In this document: positions 1 through 8,703 of the stretch, in pieces
How the letters are laid out: every line of letters starts with the position of its first letter
Position numbering within the stretch: position 1 is the stretch's first letter
NCBI GenBank assembly: GCA_020636215.1
Contig: JACJYG010000006.1
Span: forward strand, 1,054,001 to 1,118,000
Origin: Lewinellaceae bacterium
GTDB lineage: Bacteria; Bacteroidota; Bacteroidia; Chitinophagales; Saprospiraceae
DNA: 64,000 bases
Reading direction: 5' to 3'
The notes under the pieces: generated by a model
Database searches by the model: none
What the model saw: the letters and a program-made list of their open reading frames with translations, nothing else
Told to the model about the DNA's origin: nothing
Translations under genes and position numbers: made by a program

Positions 1-1
1 G

Positions 2-787
2 GACAACTGGCTCCGAGGCCTTTTCCGTTCCGGCGATGGCGAGGTCGTGCAGGAAGGTGTCTACAATAACTTTAGTATCAAACAAACGATCGCCCGGTCG
101 ACCGTCAACGACCCGATCTTTCCACAGGACGGTTCCCGCATCTCGCTTTCTGTCCAGTTGACTCCGCCTTACTCGCTTTTCAACCCGAATCGGGATTATG
201 CCAACGAACCGTCTTCAGAGCGTTTCAAGTATCTGGAATATCACAAGTGGCGATTTGATGCCGAATGGTATACGCCCATTGTCGGAAAGCTCATCCTCAA
301 AGCACAAGCTAAGATCGGCTTGCTTGGTTTCTACAACCGGAAGATCGGCACCTCGCCTTTCGAGCGCTTCCAGCTCGGTGGCGACGGCATCAACAACCAG
401 CAGTTCGGTTTTGCCGGTGTGGATATTATTTCCCTGCGTGGCTATGAGATCAACGAACTGGAGGCCAACCGCGACCCCTCGGGCGGCACATCCGCCACGC
501 CCTTATTTGATAAATTCACCCTGGAATTGCGCTACCCCTTGTCCCTCAACCCCAGCTCCACCATTTATGTGCTGGCCTTCGCACAGGGGGGGAATTCCTG
601 GAAGGAGTTTCGCGATTTCACCCCCTTTGATGTCAAACGCTCAGTCGGCTTAGGCCTGCGCGTCTTCCTGCCGATGTTCGGCGTACTCGGCTTCGACTAC
701 GGCGTCGGCTTTGACAAAACAGGCGCCGACCGCTCGCTGAAGACGCTGGGAGACTTTAATATTGTATTGGGCTTTGAGCCGGAGTAG
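2..787 (+). CDS. bamA: BamA/Omp85 outer-membrane assembly protein, C-terminal part
   Basis: The open frame runs in from the left edge, so the N-terminus (POTRA domains) lies outside the window; about 261 residues are visible. They read as the C-terminal half of an Omp85 beta-barrel: alternating amphipathic strands, the lid-loop-like region with LRGYE, and a late strand rich in Gly and aromatic residues before the terminal GFEPE. BamA folds and inserts beta-barrel proteins into the outer membrane and is essential in Gram-negative bacteria. The GTG at 47 is internal and not the start. A TamA-like or other Omp85 paralogue cannot be excluded without the missing N-terminus. Confidence 0.85.
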   Translation, partial: DNWLRGLFRSGDGEVVQEGVYNNFSIKQTIARSTVNDPIFPQDGSRISLSVQLTPPYSLFNPNRDYANEPSSERFKYLEYHKWRFDAEWYTPIVGKLILKAQAKIGLLGFYNRKIGTSPFERFQLGGDGINNQQFGFAGVDIISLRGYEINELEANRDPSGGTSATPLFDKFTLELRYPLSLNPSSTIYVLAFAQGGNSWKEFRDFTPFDVKRSVGLGLRVFLPMFGVLGFDYGVGFDKTGADRSLKTLGDFNIVLGFEPE

Positions 788-869
788 CAAAAACAGGAGT
801 CCTGCGAATTAGGGAGTAAATGCCTAAGTAACGGCCCGGAGGGCCGCGGCTCAAGAATCAATGAAAAAT

Positions 870-1198
870 GTTCGTGAGGGACTGTGTCCCGAAACGGCTA
901 AACCTTCAAGTCTCTAGTGCCGCGGGTTAAGAATTAATAAAAACCGAGGGAAGCTGTCTGGGTTTTTCTCAGATAAGTCAGGGCACAGTGGAGTGATCAT
1001 ATTATTCCGCATCGAGACGGAGTCTCTCGCGAACGACTTTTACATATTTTCAACCCGCGGCACTACTGACTGGCGTAACATAGCGCATCCAGTGGTATGT
1101 AATCGTCACGTCAGTGACTGTGTCTGCTTGCCGCAATGGACCGTCGGCGAATTACGGCACACCGTTATACCGCATCGAGGCTACAGCCTCTCGCGAAC
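870..1198. repeat. Three copies of a 28-29 bp hairpin repeat
   Basis: Copies lie at 870-897 (one orientation) and at 1007-1034 and 1170-1198 (the other). Aligned in one orientation they share CCG..TCG at one end and CTC.CGAAC at the other, around a small stem-loop. The stem differs between copies but stays paired: GGGAC/GTCCC, GAGAC/GTCTC and GAGGCT/AGCCTC. They fill the roughly 450 bp gap after the BamA-like gene, where no convincing gene is seen. Confidence 0.6.
915..1065. repeat. 14-bp perfect inverted repeat around one hairpin copy
   Basis: TAGTGCCGCGGGTT at 915-928 and its exact reverse complement at 1052-1065 flank one of the 28-bp hairpin repeats. The arrangement looks like the ends of a small non-coding element. 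No coding capacity was recognised inside it. Confidence 0.45.
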
Positions 1199-1238
1199 AA
1201 AACGTAATCTAAATATGTCCGACTACCGATATTTTGAA

Positions 1239-2510
1239 TTATTTATTGATGGCCGCCGCCGCCTGCTTCGTATCTGTGAACTGCTGGAATGCCGTGATTT
1301 TACCATCCTTCAATGTCCACAAATGCGCCGTTTGCGAGTCAATCATTTTGCCCGTCGTCTTGTGCTTCGCTTTGTAGCGTAGTGTTGCAAGCACCTGGTT
1401 GTTCGACATGTCGTGCAGTTGGATGTCCGTCAGGTTCCAGTACTCCCACTCCGCCCCGATGCGGGCGAACACGCCGTTCAGCACGGCCTCCGGGCCGATG
1501 TAGGGGTTCTGGTCGGCGTAGGGAAAACCCTCGGCCTCGTTCCAGACGATGCCGGCGTCCATGACAGCCAGTACGGCCGGTACATCTCCCTTGGCAAATG
1601 CCTGGTACAGCCCATCCACGACGGCCACGTTGCCCGGCGCCGATACAACGCCCATCTGTGAGAGTATCGCCATATTGTCCATGAAATCCCGTTCCTCGGC
1701 AATGCGGCCGTCGGGGCTCATGCGGACAATCGTGCTGCCGCTTATTTCGACCACGTTACCCGTGGCCGGGATGCCGAAAAAGTCGCCCGTGTGCGTGCCC
1801 TTGAATGTCCAGTGTTTGACCAGTTGGTCACCCTCTCCAAACACGTTGTTGATGGTAAATTTGTAGTCGGAAAAAGCCGACAGCAGCGCCTTGTAGTAGC
1901 CCGCCATGCCCTCGATGCCCACCACGTTTTCCGGCTCGGCGTGCATGACCACATCGGAGGTGAAGTGGTCTTCGTTGAAAAGCTCGAAACGGCCTTCGTT
2001 GATGATGCGGTCCCAGGTTTCGGTGTACATTTTAACATTGGCGGCCACGGTGGGGTCGGCATGCTCCACGGGGAAATGCATGGACTTGGCGATTTTCCAT
2101 TGGCCGTCTTTTTTTATCATCGCATTGGCGTAGGCGCGGGTGATGTGGATGGGAATGTCGTACACATTGGTCTTGCCGTTCACCTCGTAGGCGCCGCGGG
2201 CTACCCAGGTGTACTCCTGGTCCGACCAGTTGACGCCCAGCTGCCGGACGAAAACCGTGGCATTGTTCTTCACGAATTGGTCGGCGAAGTAGGCGGCGAT
2301 GTTGTCCGCCCCTTTTATTTCCCTGCCATCTGCATCAATGCGGACGGCATCGTCCAGGTACATTCCCCGGATAGCTTCGGCGTCTCGCTGGTTGTAAGCG
2401 TTCATGAAGTTGCGGGCGAAGTCCTGCATGTCGTTTTCGTCATTGACCGATTGGGCCTGGAGGGTGATTGTTGCGCTGATGAGCGCTGCGAGAAGAAGGA
2501 TATTTTTCAT
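1239..2510 (-). CDS. Secreted protein with three NTF2/SnoaL-like domains
   Basis: The protein has 423 residues with a Sec signal peptide (hydrophobic stretch ending LQAQS). Three alpha+beta cone (NTF2-like) domains follow: about 22-150 (DUF4440-like), 151-283 (SnoaL/ester-cyclase-like, with GTHTGDFFGIPATG) and 290-423. Such domains bind or isomerise small hydrophobic molecules; no substrate can be inferred here. The third domain is about 90 percent identical by eye to the C-terminal domain of the TPR protein at 3688-4842, with a sharp junction at GNVAVVDGL. The gene lies downstream of an epimerase and the TPR-SnoaL protein on the same strand, but gaps of 190 bp and a hairpin suggest its own transcript. 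Confidence 0.8.
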   Translation of the reverse strand: MKNILLLAALISATITLQAQSVNDENDMQDFARNFMNAYNQRDAEAIRGMYLDDAVRIDADGREIKGADNIAAYFADQFVKNNATVFVRQLGVNWSDQEYTWVARGAYEVNGKTNVYDIPIHITRAYANAMIKKDGQWKIAKSMHFPVEHADPTVAANVKMYTETWDRIINEGRFELFNEDHFTSDVVMHAEPENVVGIEGMAGYYKALLSAFSDYKFTINNVFGEGDQLVKHWTFKGTHTGDFFGIPATGNVVEISGSTIVRMSPDGRIAEERDFMDNMAILSQMGVVSAPGNVAVVDGLYQAFAKGDVPAVLAVMDAGIVWNEAEGFPYADQNPYIGPEAVLNGVFARIGAEWEYWNLTDIQLHDMSNNQVLATLRYKAKHKTTGKMIDSQTAHLWTLKDGKITAFQQFTDTKQAAAAINK

Positions 2511-2530
2511 TTTGCTAAATTTTGCTGCTT

Positions 2531-2553
2531 GCCTACTCTAAGCGGTTTTCGGC
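2531..2553 (-). promoter_or_regulatory. Shared upstream motif GCCGAAAA...AGAGTAGGC
   Basis: Read on the minus strand, GCCGAAAA is followed after six bases by AGAGTAGGC, which ends 20 nt before the start codon at 2510. Very similar motifs precede the genes starting at 21153 and 21826. All three encode secreted proteins. It may be a promoter of an alternative sigma factor or a regulator site. Confidence 0.4.
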
Positions 2554-2651
2554 TTCCCCGTTTTGTGTTCGTCCTTTTTACAATTATGCAAGGGCACACT
2601 GGCCGGTTTGAAATCCAGGCCGCTTCAAGTGGTGCCCCGAAACGGGAAGCG

Positions 2652-2696
2652 TCGGGGGCGCCTGAAGCCTGCCTGCCGGCAGACAAGCGCCCCCGA
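2652..2696 (-). terminator. Hairpin just after the epimerase gene
   Basis: A perfect 10-bp stem (TCGGGGGCGC with its complement) encloses a loop that contains a second palindrome, CTGCCGGCAG. It starts 5 bp after the stop of the epimerase gene at 2701. There is no long T run, so its termination strength is uncertain. Confidence 0.4.
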
Positions 2697-2700
2697 AACA

Positions 2701-3660
2701 TTAGGCGGCAGCCCCTTCCGTCGCTTTTGCATATTGGTGCAAAGGCAACTTGGCCGGCTTGAAATGGATGCCCAAATCCTGCGTAGCCAGGGCGTTGCTG
2801 TACACCGTAGTGGGTTGCCCGGCAGGCTCTTTCCCGTTGAGCATCAAGGAGATATCCGATACCCGGTAGCTCTCGCTGGTGATCAGGTAATGCTTGCCAT
2901 GCAGGTTGGGGAGGATGGCTGCCTTGTACACCGACTCGGCAACATCCGCTACATCCACGAGCGCCCAGCTCACATCCAGGTCGTAAAACGTTTGGATGAA
3001 TGGATTGGGAGCGATTTTATTTTTGAATAAAAACTGTACACCCATCGAAGTGGAATCTGCCCGTGCCGACAACTGATTGCCCATCACCCCAACCGGAGAA
3101 ACAGTCACAATGTCAAATCCTGGCGCTGGGTTTTCTTGTGTAAATTTCCGGACAGCCTGGTCGGCGTAGTATTTCGCCTGACAGTAGGGGTGGCTCTCCT
3201 GGCTGCAATAGGGCTTGTCTTTTTCAGTGTACACATGGGCTGGTGCAAAGCCCGGCGCCGGCATTGGGAAATCAGTGTTGTGCGCCGCTACCGAAGCAAC
3301 GAACACCACCTTTTTCACGGACGGCGTTTCACTGACGACCCGCAGGAAATTCTCCGTGCCCTTGATGGTGGGGTCTAACAAGTCCCGCTGCGGGTCTTCC
3401 ACCTCCAGTTGGAACGGCGTGCCGCAATGCACGAGGATGTCGCAACCTGCGGTAAATGCTTTCAGTTGGTCGAGGTGCTGCACGTCCAGCGGAGCAAGCT
3501 CCATGTTTTCCGCATTTTTGAGTGCGGACAGGTGTGCATATTTTTCCTGGTTGGAAATATCCGTGGCCGAGACTTTGACCCGGTATCCGTTTTCCAAAAA
3601 TTGCTTGGTGACGTAGCTGCCGATGAATCCGGCGCCGCCGATGATGCCTACTGTTTTCAT
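2701..3660 (-). CDS. NAD(P)-dependent epimerase/reductase (extended SDR)
   Basis: The protein has 319 residues and no signal peptide, so it is cytoplasmic. It has an N-terminal Rossmann motif GGAGFIG (8-14) and a YxxxK catalytic pair (Tyr159, Lys163), as in extended short-chain dehydrogenases of the dihydroflavonol-reductase/3beta-HSD type. The substrate is unknown. It sits between two genes for secreted SnoaL-domain proteins on the same strand, 27 bp after the stop of the upstream TPR-SnoaL gene. The two are probably co-transcribed, which hints at a shared small-molecule pathway. Confidence 0.8.
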   Translation of the reverse strand: MKTVGIIGGAGFIGSYVTKQFLENGYRVKVSATDISNQEKYAHLSALKNAENMELAPLDVQHLDQLKAFTAGCDILVHCGTPFQLEVEDPQRDLLDPTIKGTENFLRVVSETPSVKKVVFVASVAAHNTDFPMPAPGFAPAHVYTEKDKPYCSQESHPYCQAKYYADQAVRKFTQENPAPGFDIVTVSPVGVMGNQLSARADSTSMGVQFLFKNKIAPNPFIQTFYDLDVSWALVDVADVAESVYKAAILPNLHGKHYLITSESYRVSDISLMLNGKEPAGQPTTVYSNALATQDLGIHFKPAKLPLHQYAKATEGAAA

Positions 3661-3687
3661 GATTGATAGTTTTTATTTGATGAATAG

Positions 3688-4842
3688 TTATTTCACTGCC
3701 TCCGCCGCCTGCTTCGTATCGGTAAACTGCTGGAAAGCTGTGATTTTGCCCTCCCGCAGTGTCCACAAATGAGCCGTTTGCGAGTCGATCACTTTTCCGG
3801 TTGTCTTATGCTTTGCCTGGTAGCGCAGGGTGGCCAGCACCATGTTGCCCGACATGTCATGCAGTTGGATATCGGTCAAATTAAAGTATTCCCATTCGGC
3901 GCCAATGCGAGCGAACACGCCGTTCAGCACGGCCTCTGGGCCGATGTAGGGGTTCTTGTCAGCGTAAGGGAAATTCTCGGCTTCGTTCCACACGATGTTG
4001 GCATCCATGACGGCCAGTACCGCCGGCACGTCGCCTTTGGCAAAGGCCTGGTACAGCCCGTCAACGACGGCCACATTGCCCTTCATCGCTGCCCGTGCCT
4101 GGTCGGCCCGTTCCATTGCGCTGCCCATTCCCATGGCAGCGGCTTTGTCATAATATTCAACCGACTTGGCGTATTCTTTTTTGGCCATAAAATAATCCGC
4201 CATGCTGTCGTAGGCATTGGGTTCAGCGGGGGCCAAGGCGATATATTTTTCAAAGGCGGCTTTGGCCTTGTCCATTTCACCGAGTTCCATGTAGGTATAG
4301 CCCAACGAGTTATAGCCGCCGCCGAAGTCGGGGCGCAATTCCACCAATCGAAGCAGGTGCTTGAGGGCTGCTTGAGGATCTTTGCTGAGCCATTTAGCTG
4401 ACCGGCCCGCCAGGTCGAATGCTTCAGCTGTGTTGGGGTAGGCGGCGGTCAGCGCTTCCATATATTCAGCCGGATCGGCTTTGGGGTCTTTGTCCCATGC
4501 TTGCAGGGCTTTGCGATGGATGCGCTCATTCTCGTTGAAGCCGGCAGGGTCAATGGCCAGGGCGGGTTTGATATAGGCGGCGGCTTTTTCGTACTGCCCA
4601 AAAGCCGTTTCCGCGAAGGCCAGATTAACATAGGCCATGAAGAAATTGGGATCTGTTTTCACGGCGGCTTTCATCCCATCAAAAAATGCGGGTATGTTTA
4701 TGCTTTCGGCTGCCTGGAGGGCTTTGAAATACTCAGTCTTTGCCGTTTCCGATTTGCTGGAAACCGGCAGGTAAATGTCCTGTGCAGACAGGAAGGTTAG
4801 GTTGCCCAGAAGCAGGGCAAGGGAAAATATTAGATTTCTCAT
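3688..4842 (-). CDS. Secreted TPR protein with C-terminal SnoaL-like domain
   Basis: The protein has 384 residues, with a signal peptide (LLLGNLTFLSAQD) and then TPR-type helical repeats at about 30-250, with GYTYMELGEMDKAKAAFEKY as a clear unit. An NTF2/SnoaL-like domain occupies about 255-384. The C-terminal domain is nearly identical to the third domain of the protein at 1239-2510, while the N-terminal parts are unrelated, so one domain has been copied between neighbouring genes. TPRs imply protein contacts in the periplasm or outside the cell. Function is otherwise unknown. Confidence 0.8.
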   Translation of the reverse strand: MRNLIFSLALLLGNLTFLSAQDIYLPVSSKSETAKTEYFKALQAAESINIPAFFDGMKAAVKTDPNFFMAYVNLAFAETAFGQYEKAAAYIKPALAIDPAGFNENERIHRKALQAWDKDPKADPAEYMEALTAAYPNTAEAFDLAGRSAKWLSKDPQAALKHLLRLVELRPDFGGGYNSLGYTYMELGEMDKAKAAFEKYIALAPAEPNAYDSMADYFMAKKEYAKSVEYYDKAAAMGMGSAMERADQARAAMKGNVAVVDGLYQAFAKGDVPAVLAVMDANIVWNEAENFPYADKNPYIGPEAVLNGVFARIGAEWEYFNLTDIQLHDMSGNMVLATLRYQAKHKTTGKVIDSQTAHLWTLREGKITAFQQFTDTKQAAEAVK

Positions 4843-4904
4843 GATTTGAAGATTTTTTTTGAAAAAATAAGTTGTGGCCTGGTTTATTGTCGGGGCATAA
4901 TCGC

Positions 4905-5291
4905 TTACTTCTCCGAAACATACTCCCGTAAGCGCCGCGCCAAGATCAGGTACTCGAGCTGTTCCGACGTCAGGGGCGTTGGCCCTTTGCCCATGTAGGT
5001 GTACAGGTACTGTATTTCTTCCGCGAACTTATCGGGACAGCAAGTCTCCAGGGCCGCCAGGCCCAGCAGGTATTCGGCCATATAGTCTCTCTCGGCTGTA
5101 ATAGGTATAGCGGGCTCGACTGCTTGTTCCGCCGGAGCAGTCTTGGCAGGTGGAGGTGGGGCAGTACGTTGCTTGAGCTCCAGGTAAAGGCCGGGGTCGC
5201 CCATGCGCATTACGGGCAGTTCTCTGTTTTGAGGTTGGGCGGTAGCGGTGGCCGCCAGCAGCAGGGCTATGCCCAGGAATAGATGTTTCAT
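4905..5291 (-). CDS. Small secreted hypothetical protein
   Basis: The protein has 128 residues, with a clear signal peptide (hydrophobic core, ATATAQ cleavage region). A Pro/Ala-rich linker (APPPPAKTAPAEQ) follows, then a helical C-terminal half with a CC pair (ETCCPDKF). No known family was recognised. It lies 62 bp upstream of the TPR-SnoaL gene on the same strand and may be the first gene of that transcript. Confidence 0.6.
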   Translation of the reverse strand: MKHLFLGIALLLAATATAQPQNRELPVMRMGDPGLYLELKQRTAPPPPAKTAPAEQAVEPAIPITAERDYMAEYLLGLAALETCCPDKFAEEIQYLYTYMGKGPTPLTSEQLEYLILARRLREYVSEK

Positions 5292-5505
5292 ATGATATGG
5301 GTTTTGAGTTGTTAGAAAACCATTGATCGCTGTCGGGCGGCGACAAGGCCGCTTCGCAAATGACTAATGCAAAGATGCAGGGGGGCGGGCAGGAAGGGCT
5401 TTCACCTATTTTGCAAAAACTTGGACATATCTTCCAGAAGGAGAAAAAAGGTAGGACTCATCTTACAACGGCTTGTAAAATAAGTGTCAAGTAATTGATT
5501 ATCAG

Positions 5506-8466
5506 TTATTTTATGATTTCACTTGGCGGTTTGCCAAATTCCGTGTGGAATACCCTTGAAAAGTAACTGGGATCGGTAAAACCGGTCTCGTAGGCGATCT
5601 CAGAAATGGTTAATTCGCCTTTTTGAAGTAGTTCGAGCCCTTTCTGAAGGCGGTAGGAACGAATAAACTGAGAGGGCGTTTTGCCCGTCAGGGCTTTCAG
5701 TTTTCTGTATAACTGCATTTGGCTCATCAGAACGGCCTCGGCCAATTGGGCCACGCCAAATTCGGCATCGCTCAGGTTGGCCTGGATGTGCTCCCAAAGT
5801 TTTTGCAGGAAAATATCGTCTACAGAAGGTTCTGCGGATTGGTAAGCAGTCGCGCCACTGGCATAGCGCTGTTGCAACTGGCGGCGGGACGCCACCAGTT
5901 TTTTCAACCGGATAAGGAGCTCTTCCTTGTCAAAAGGCTTGCTGAGGTAGGCATCCGCCCCGTATTTCAAGCCTTCTACCTTGTCGGCCTGTGTGGCCTT
6001 CGCCGTCAGTAAAATGATGGGAATATGGCTGGCCCGTTCGTCTTGTTTAAGGGTTTCGCAGACTTCGTAACCGCTTTTTTCGGGCATCATCACATCGCTG
6101 ATGATGATGTCGGGGATGATTTCCAAAGCTTTTTCAATTCCCAAAGCGCCATTCCTGGCCGTATGGATATTGTAATTATCCTTTAAAATGGTTTTGATGT
6201 AAGTGATGATGTCGGGGTTGTCTTCAATGATCAATAATTCCGGTAAAGCGGTTTGGTACGATGCTTCCCCTTCGTCCACTGCTTCAGCCTGCTGGATCAG
6301 CTCTATGTTTGACTGCGCTGGCTGTTCCGTTTTACGAACCGCTCCCTGTTCCGCCACCGCTACCTCAGCCGTTGGCGGAACTTCTGCTTCAATAGGCAGG
6401 AACAAAACAAATTCCGTTCCTTCTCCTACCTGGCTCTGGACTGCTATCCGGCCTTTCATCAATTCCACCAGTTCTTTCGTCAAGGCCAGGCCGATGCCAG
6501 CGCCCCCAGCAGCCCCCCCTAGCCCCCCCAAAGGGGGGGGATCGGCTGGAGATAGCTTGCCTGAGCCTTCCTCCCCCCTTCGGGGGGATTGAGGGGGGCT
6601 GGAGTGCGCCTGATAAAACCGGTCAAAGATATGGTCGATGCTTTCTGGTGGAATACCAATGCCGTTATCCCTGACTATTAATCTCAGGAAGGGCTGCCCA
6701 TCCTGCTCAATTTTACTGGCAAAGAAGATAATTTGCCCGTGTTTACCTGTGAATTTAAGCGCATTCGACAACAGGTTATAGACGATCTGCTGTATTTTTT
6801 CCTCATCATAATCCATCATCACCGCCTTTTCCTCGGAATAAAAAAGCAGGCGGATATTTTTTTGGGTAGCGGCCGAATAAAAAGATTCGGTGAGGTATTG
6901 CAAATAAACGATGATGTCCTGATGTACCTTTTTCAGGGCCAGTGCACCCGATTCCAGTTTGGACAGGTCCAGCAGTTGGTTGATGAGCCGCAGAAGGTTC
7001 CGGCTGTTGCGCCGGATCAGGGTTGTTTCTGCTTCGTGGTTTTTGATGTTTTCGGCCATACCCATGATCACCGTCAACGGCGTGCGAAATTCATGGGTGA
7101 TGTTGGTGTAAAAGCGCGCTTTAAACTCATTCAACTCTTTAAGCCGGTTGGCTTCAAGCTGCTTCTTTTCCTGAATTAACTGGCTTTCTTTGAGTTTGAA
7201 ATCTGCTTGCAGCGTGGCCTGCTTCTGTTGTCTTTGGCGATACGCCAAACCCAGGGAGAAGATGATGACCTCAATGATGGTTCCTGCTTTCAGATAAAAA
7301 ATCGAAAAAGGAGGCGCCCACACCCGGGAAATGACGGTCAGAATAGCGCCCAGCGATATGACCGTAATACCGCCAATGATAAAATAGCCCTTTTTATCTT
7401 TTGTTTTGAACAAGGGATACAGTAAAGAACAGCAAAGGATGATCACCAAAATAATATAAGGCACGGTTATTCGGTCTTCCAACACATAGCTGAAATTGGT
7501 GAGCAGCAATACGATGATATCGAGCACGATCAGGGGGGGGGCCAGATAAATAACGATCTTAAAAACAATATCCCATTTGGGTAATAAATGCTCCAAATCC
7601 AAAAAACTGCGAATGAACGCCAGGTAACACATCATCGCCAGATAGAGCGATAACTTCATAAACCCCTGGTAGGTGGGATGATTGGGAAACAGGCCAAACC
7701 AATCCACCAGGTCCTTGGAAGAATAAGCGGCGTAGATCACCACCATGATCAGATAACCGGAATAGAAAATAAAGCTGCGGTCTCTGCCAAAAAAATAGAC
7801 GATCAGGTTGTACAGGAACATCATCAGCAGAAAACCCATAAAAATCGCATTGCCGAATTTGGTTTTCAGCAAGTCGTCATAGAAAGGTTCGATGTGTTTT
7901 AAACGGATATAGAAAGACGGATAAATAGCCGTTCGCTCGCTTTTCCCCCGGAAATAGACCGTCACGGCCTTTTGGGGAGGCAGGAATAGCTTAACCAGAT
8001 TTCCCCTCGAGGTGGGTACAAATTTTTTCAACCGGTCCGGTGTAAACGTGCCATTTCGTTCCTGCCTCCAGGAACCGTCCTCCGCTTCTGTGAAAACATC
8101 CAGGCTTGTCCAGGCGCCGGTGAAGGAAAGCACCCATTCGGTATATTGATCTGCATCATCCAGGCGATTCTCGATCTGTAGCTTGCCCCAGTAGTATTGG
8201 TAATTCTCAATTGGCAGGGTATATTCGGAATAGGGCTGAAACCGGCCTTGCACAGAGGGCTGAAGAATATCCTGAATGCTGTATCCCGGGAGGGTATCCT
8301 TCAAGACTTGAACGTACCTTTGGAGCCCGTAATCGGTTTTTTCTTTTTCTAAAATACAAACCTCAGCGCTTACATCAGTCGCCGGATGCGATGAACTGTT
8401 GGTTTCGCAACTGGAAACCAATAACATAAACATAACTGCCCAACAGCTCCGTAAGTATAATTTCAT
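5506..8466 (-). CDS. Hybrid sensor kinase with 7TM-DISM sensor, receiver and AraC domain
   Basis: The protein has 986 residues. A lipoprotein-type signal ends LLVSSC (Cys20). A 7TMR-DISMED2-like extracellular domain follows (about 40-195), then seven or so membrane helices (205-410), a HisKA domain with phospho-accepting His458 (THEFRTPL), and an HATPase domain (N box near 564, DNGIGIP at 600). A receiver domain has acidic EDN near 748-750, Asp791 and Lys843, and an AraC-type HTH spans about 892-986. This is a one-protein two-component system: it senses outside and binds DNA from a membrane-tethered regulator. The ATP lid between the F box (FDRFYQAH, 614-621) and the G2 box (GAGIGLAL) carries about 32 extra residues encoded by a palindromic repeat. 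No obvious target gene is adjacent. Confidence 0.93.
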   Translation of the reverse strand: MKLYLRSCWAVMFMLLVSSCETNSSSHPATDVSAEVCILEKEKTDYGLQRYVQVLKDTLPGYSIQDILQPSVQGRFQPYSEYTLPIENYQYYWGKLQIENRLDDADQYTEWVLSFTGAWTSLDVFTEAEDGSWRQERNGTFTPDRLKKFVPTSRGNLVKLFLPPQKAVTVYFRGKSERTAIYPSFYIRLKHIEPFYDDLLKTKFGNAIFMGFLLMMFLYNLIVYFFGRDRSFIFYSGYLIMVVIYAAYSSKDLVDWFGLFPNHPTYQGFMKLSLYLAMMCYLAFIRSFLDLEHLLPKWDIVFKIVIYLAPPLIVLDIIVLLLTNFSYVLEDRITVPYIILVIILCCSLLYPLFKTKDKKGYFIIGGITVISLGAILTVISRVWAPPFSIFYLKAGTIIEVIIFSLGLAYRQRQQKQATLQADFKLKESQLIQEKKQLEANRLKELNEFKARFYTNITHEFRTPLTVIMGMAENIKNHEAETTLIRRNSRNLLRLINQLLDLSKLESGALALKKVHQDIIVYLQYLTESFYSAATQKNIRLLFYSEEKAVMMDYDEEKIQQIVYNLLSNALKFTGKHGQIIFFASKIEQDGQPFLRLIVRDNGIGIPPESIDHIFDRFYQAHSSPPQSPRRGEEGSGKLSPADPPPLGGLGGAAGGAGIGLALTKELVELMKGRIAVQSQVGEGTEFVLFLPIEAEVPPTAEVAVAEQGAVRKTEQPAQSNIELIQQAEAVDEGEASYQTALPELLIIEDNPDIITYIKTILKDNYNIHTARNGALGIEKALEIIPDIIISDVMMPEKSGYEVCETLKQDERASHIPIILLTAKATQADKVEGLKYGADAYLSKPFDKEELLIRLKKLVASRRQLQQRYASGATAYQSAEPSVDDIFLQKLWEHIQANLSDAEFGVAQLAEAVLMSQMQLYRKLKALTGKTPSQFIRSYRLQKGLELLQKGELTISEIAYETGFTDPSYFSRVFHTEFGKPPSEIIK
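6510..6603. repeat. Palindromic GC-rich repeat inserted in the kinase gene
   Basis: About 94 bp with C-run/G-run inverted arms: AGCCCCCC...AAAGGGGGGGG at one end and CCCCCCTTCGGGGGG...GGGGGGCT at the other. It encodes the Pro/Gly-rich residues 622-653 (PPQSPRRGEE...PPPLGGLGG) of the histidine kinase, exactly where the family has a short ATP lid. The frame is preserved. Similar PPLGGLGG-coding palindromes are, from memory, frequent intergenic repeats in Bacteroidota. Confidence 0.65.
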
Positions 8467-8703
8467 TTCGATGCAAAGCCCGTTTTGATTGGAACTGGAT
8501 CAAAATTTCCACGCTTTTTCAGTCTTCCTTACCTGTCCGATTGGCCAGCCGTCAGGGGCTGGCAGGCAGGTTGCCCTTGCGGGCCCGTACAGGAAAAAGG
8601 GAAAGCCGGATTACAAAAATTGCGCTTCAGGAGGCTAATTGCCATAATGCTGAATAGTTACGCTTTTTTCAATAATCCCGCACACCCGAATACGCACTCC
8701 TCC

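Noticed and set aside
993..1382. Open frame of 129 codons on the plus strand
   Set aside because: It runs through the hairpin repeats and overlaps the 3' end of the SnoaL-domain gene; its composition is not protein-like.
8544..8563. GCCAGCC/GGCTGGC hairpin as terminator
   Set aside because: It is 140 bp from the nearest upstream gene end and lacks a T run.
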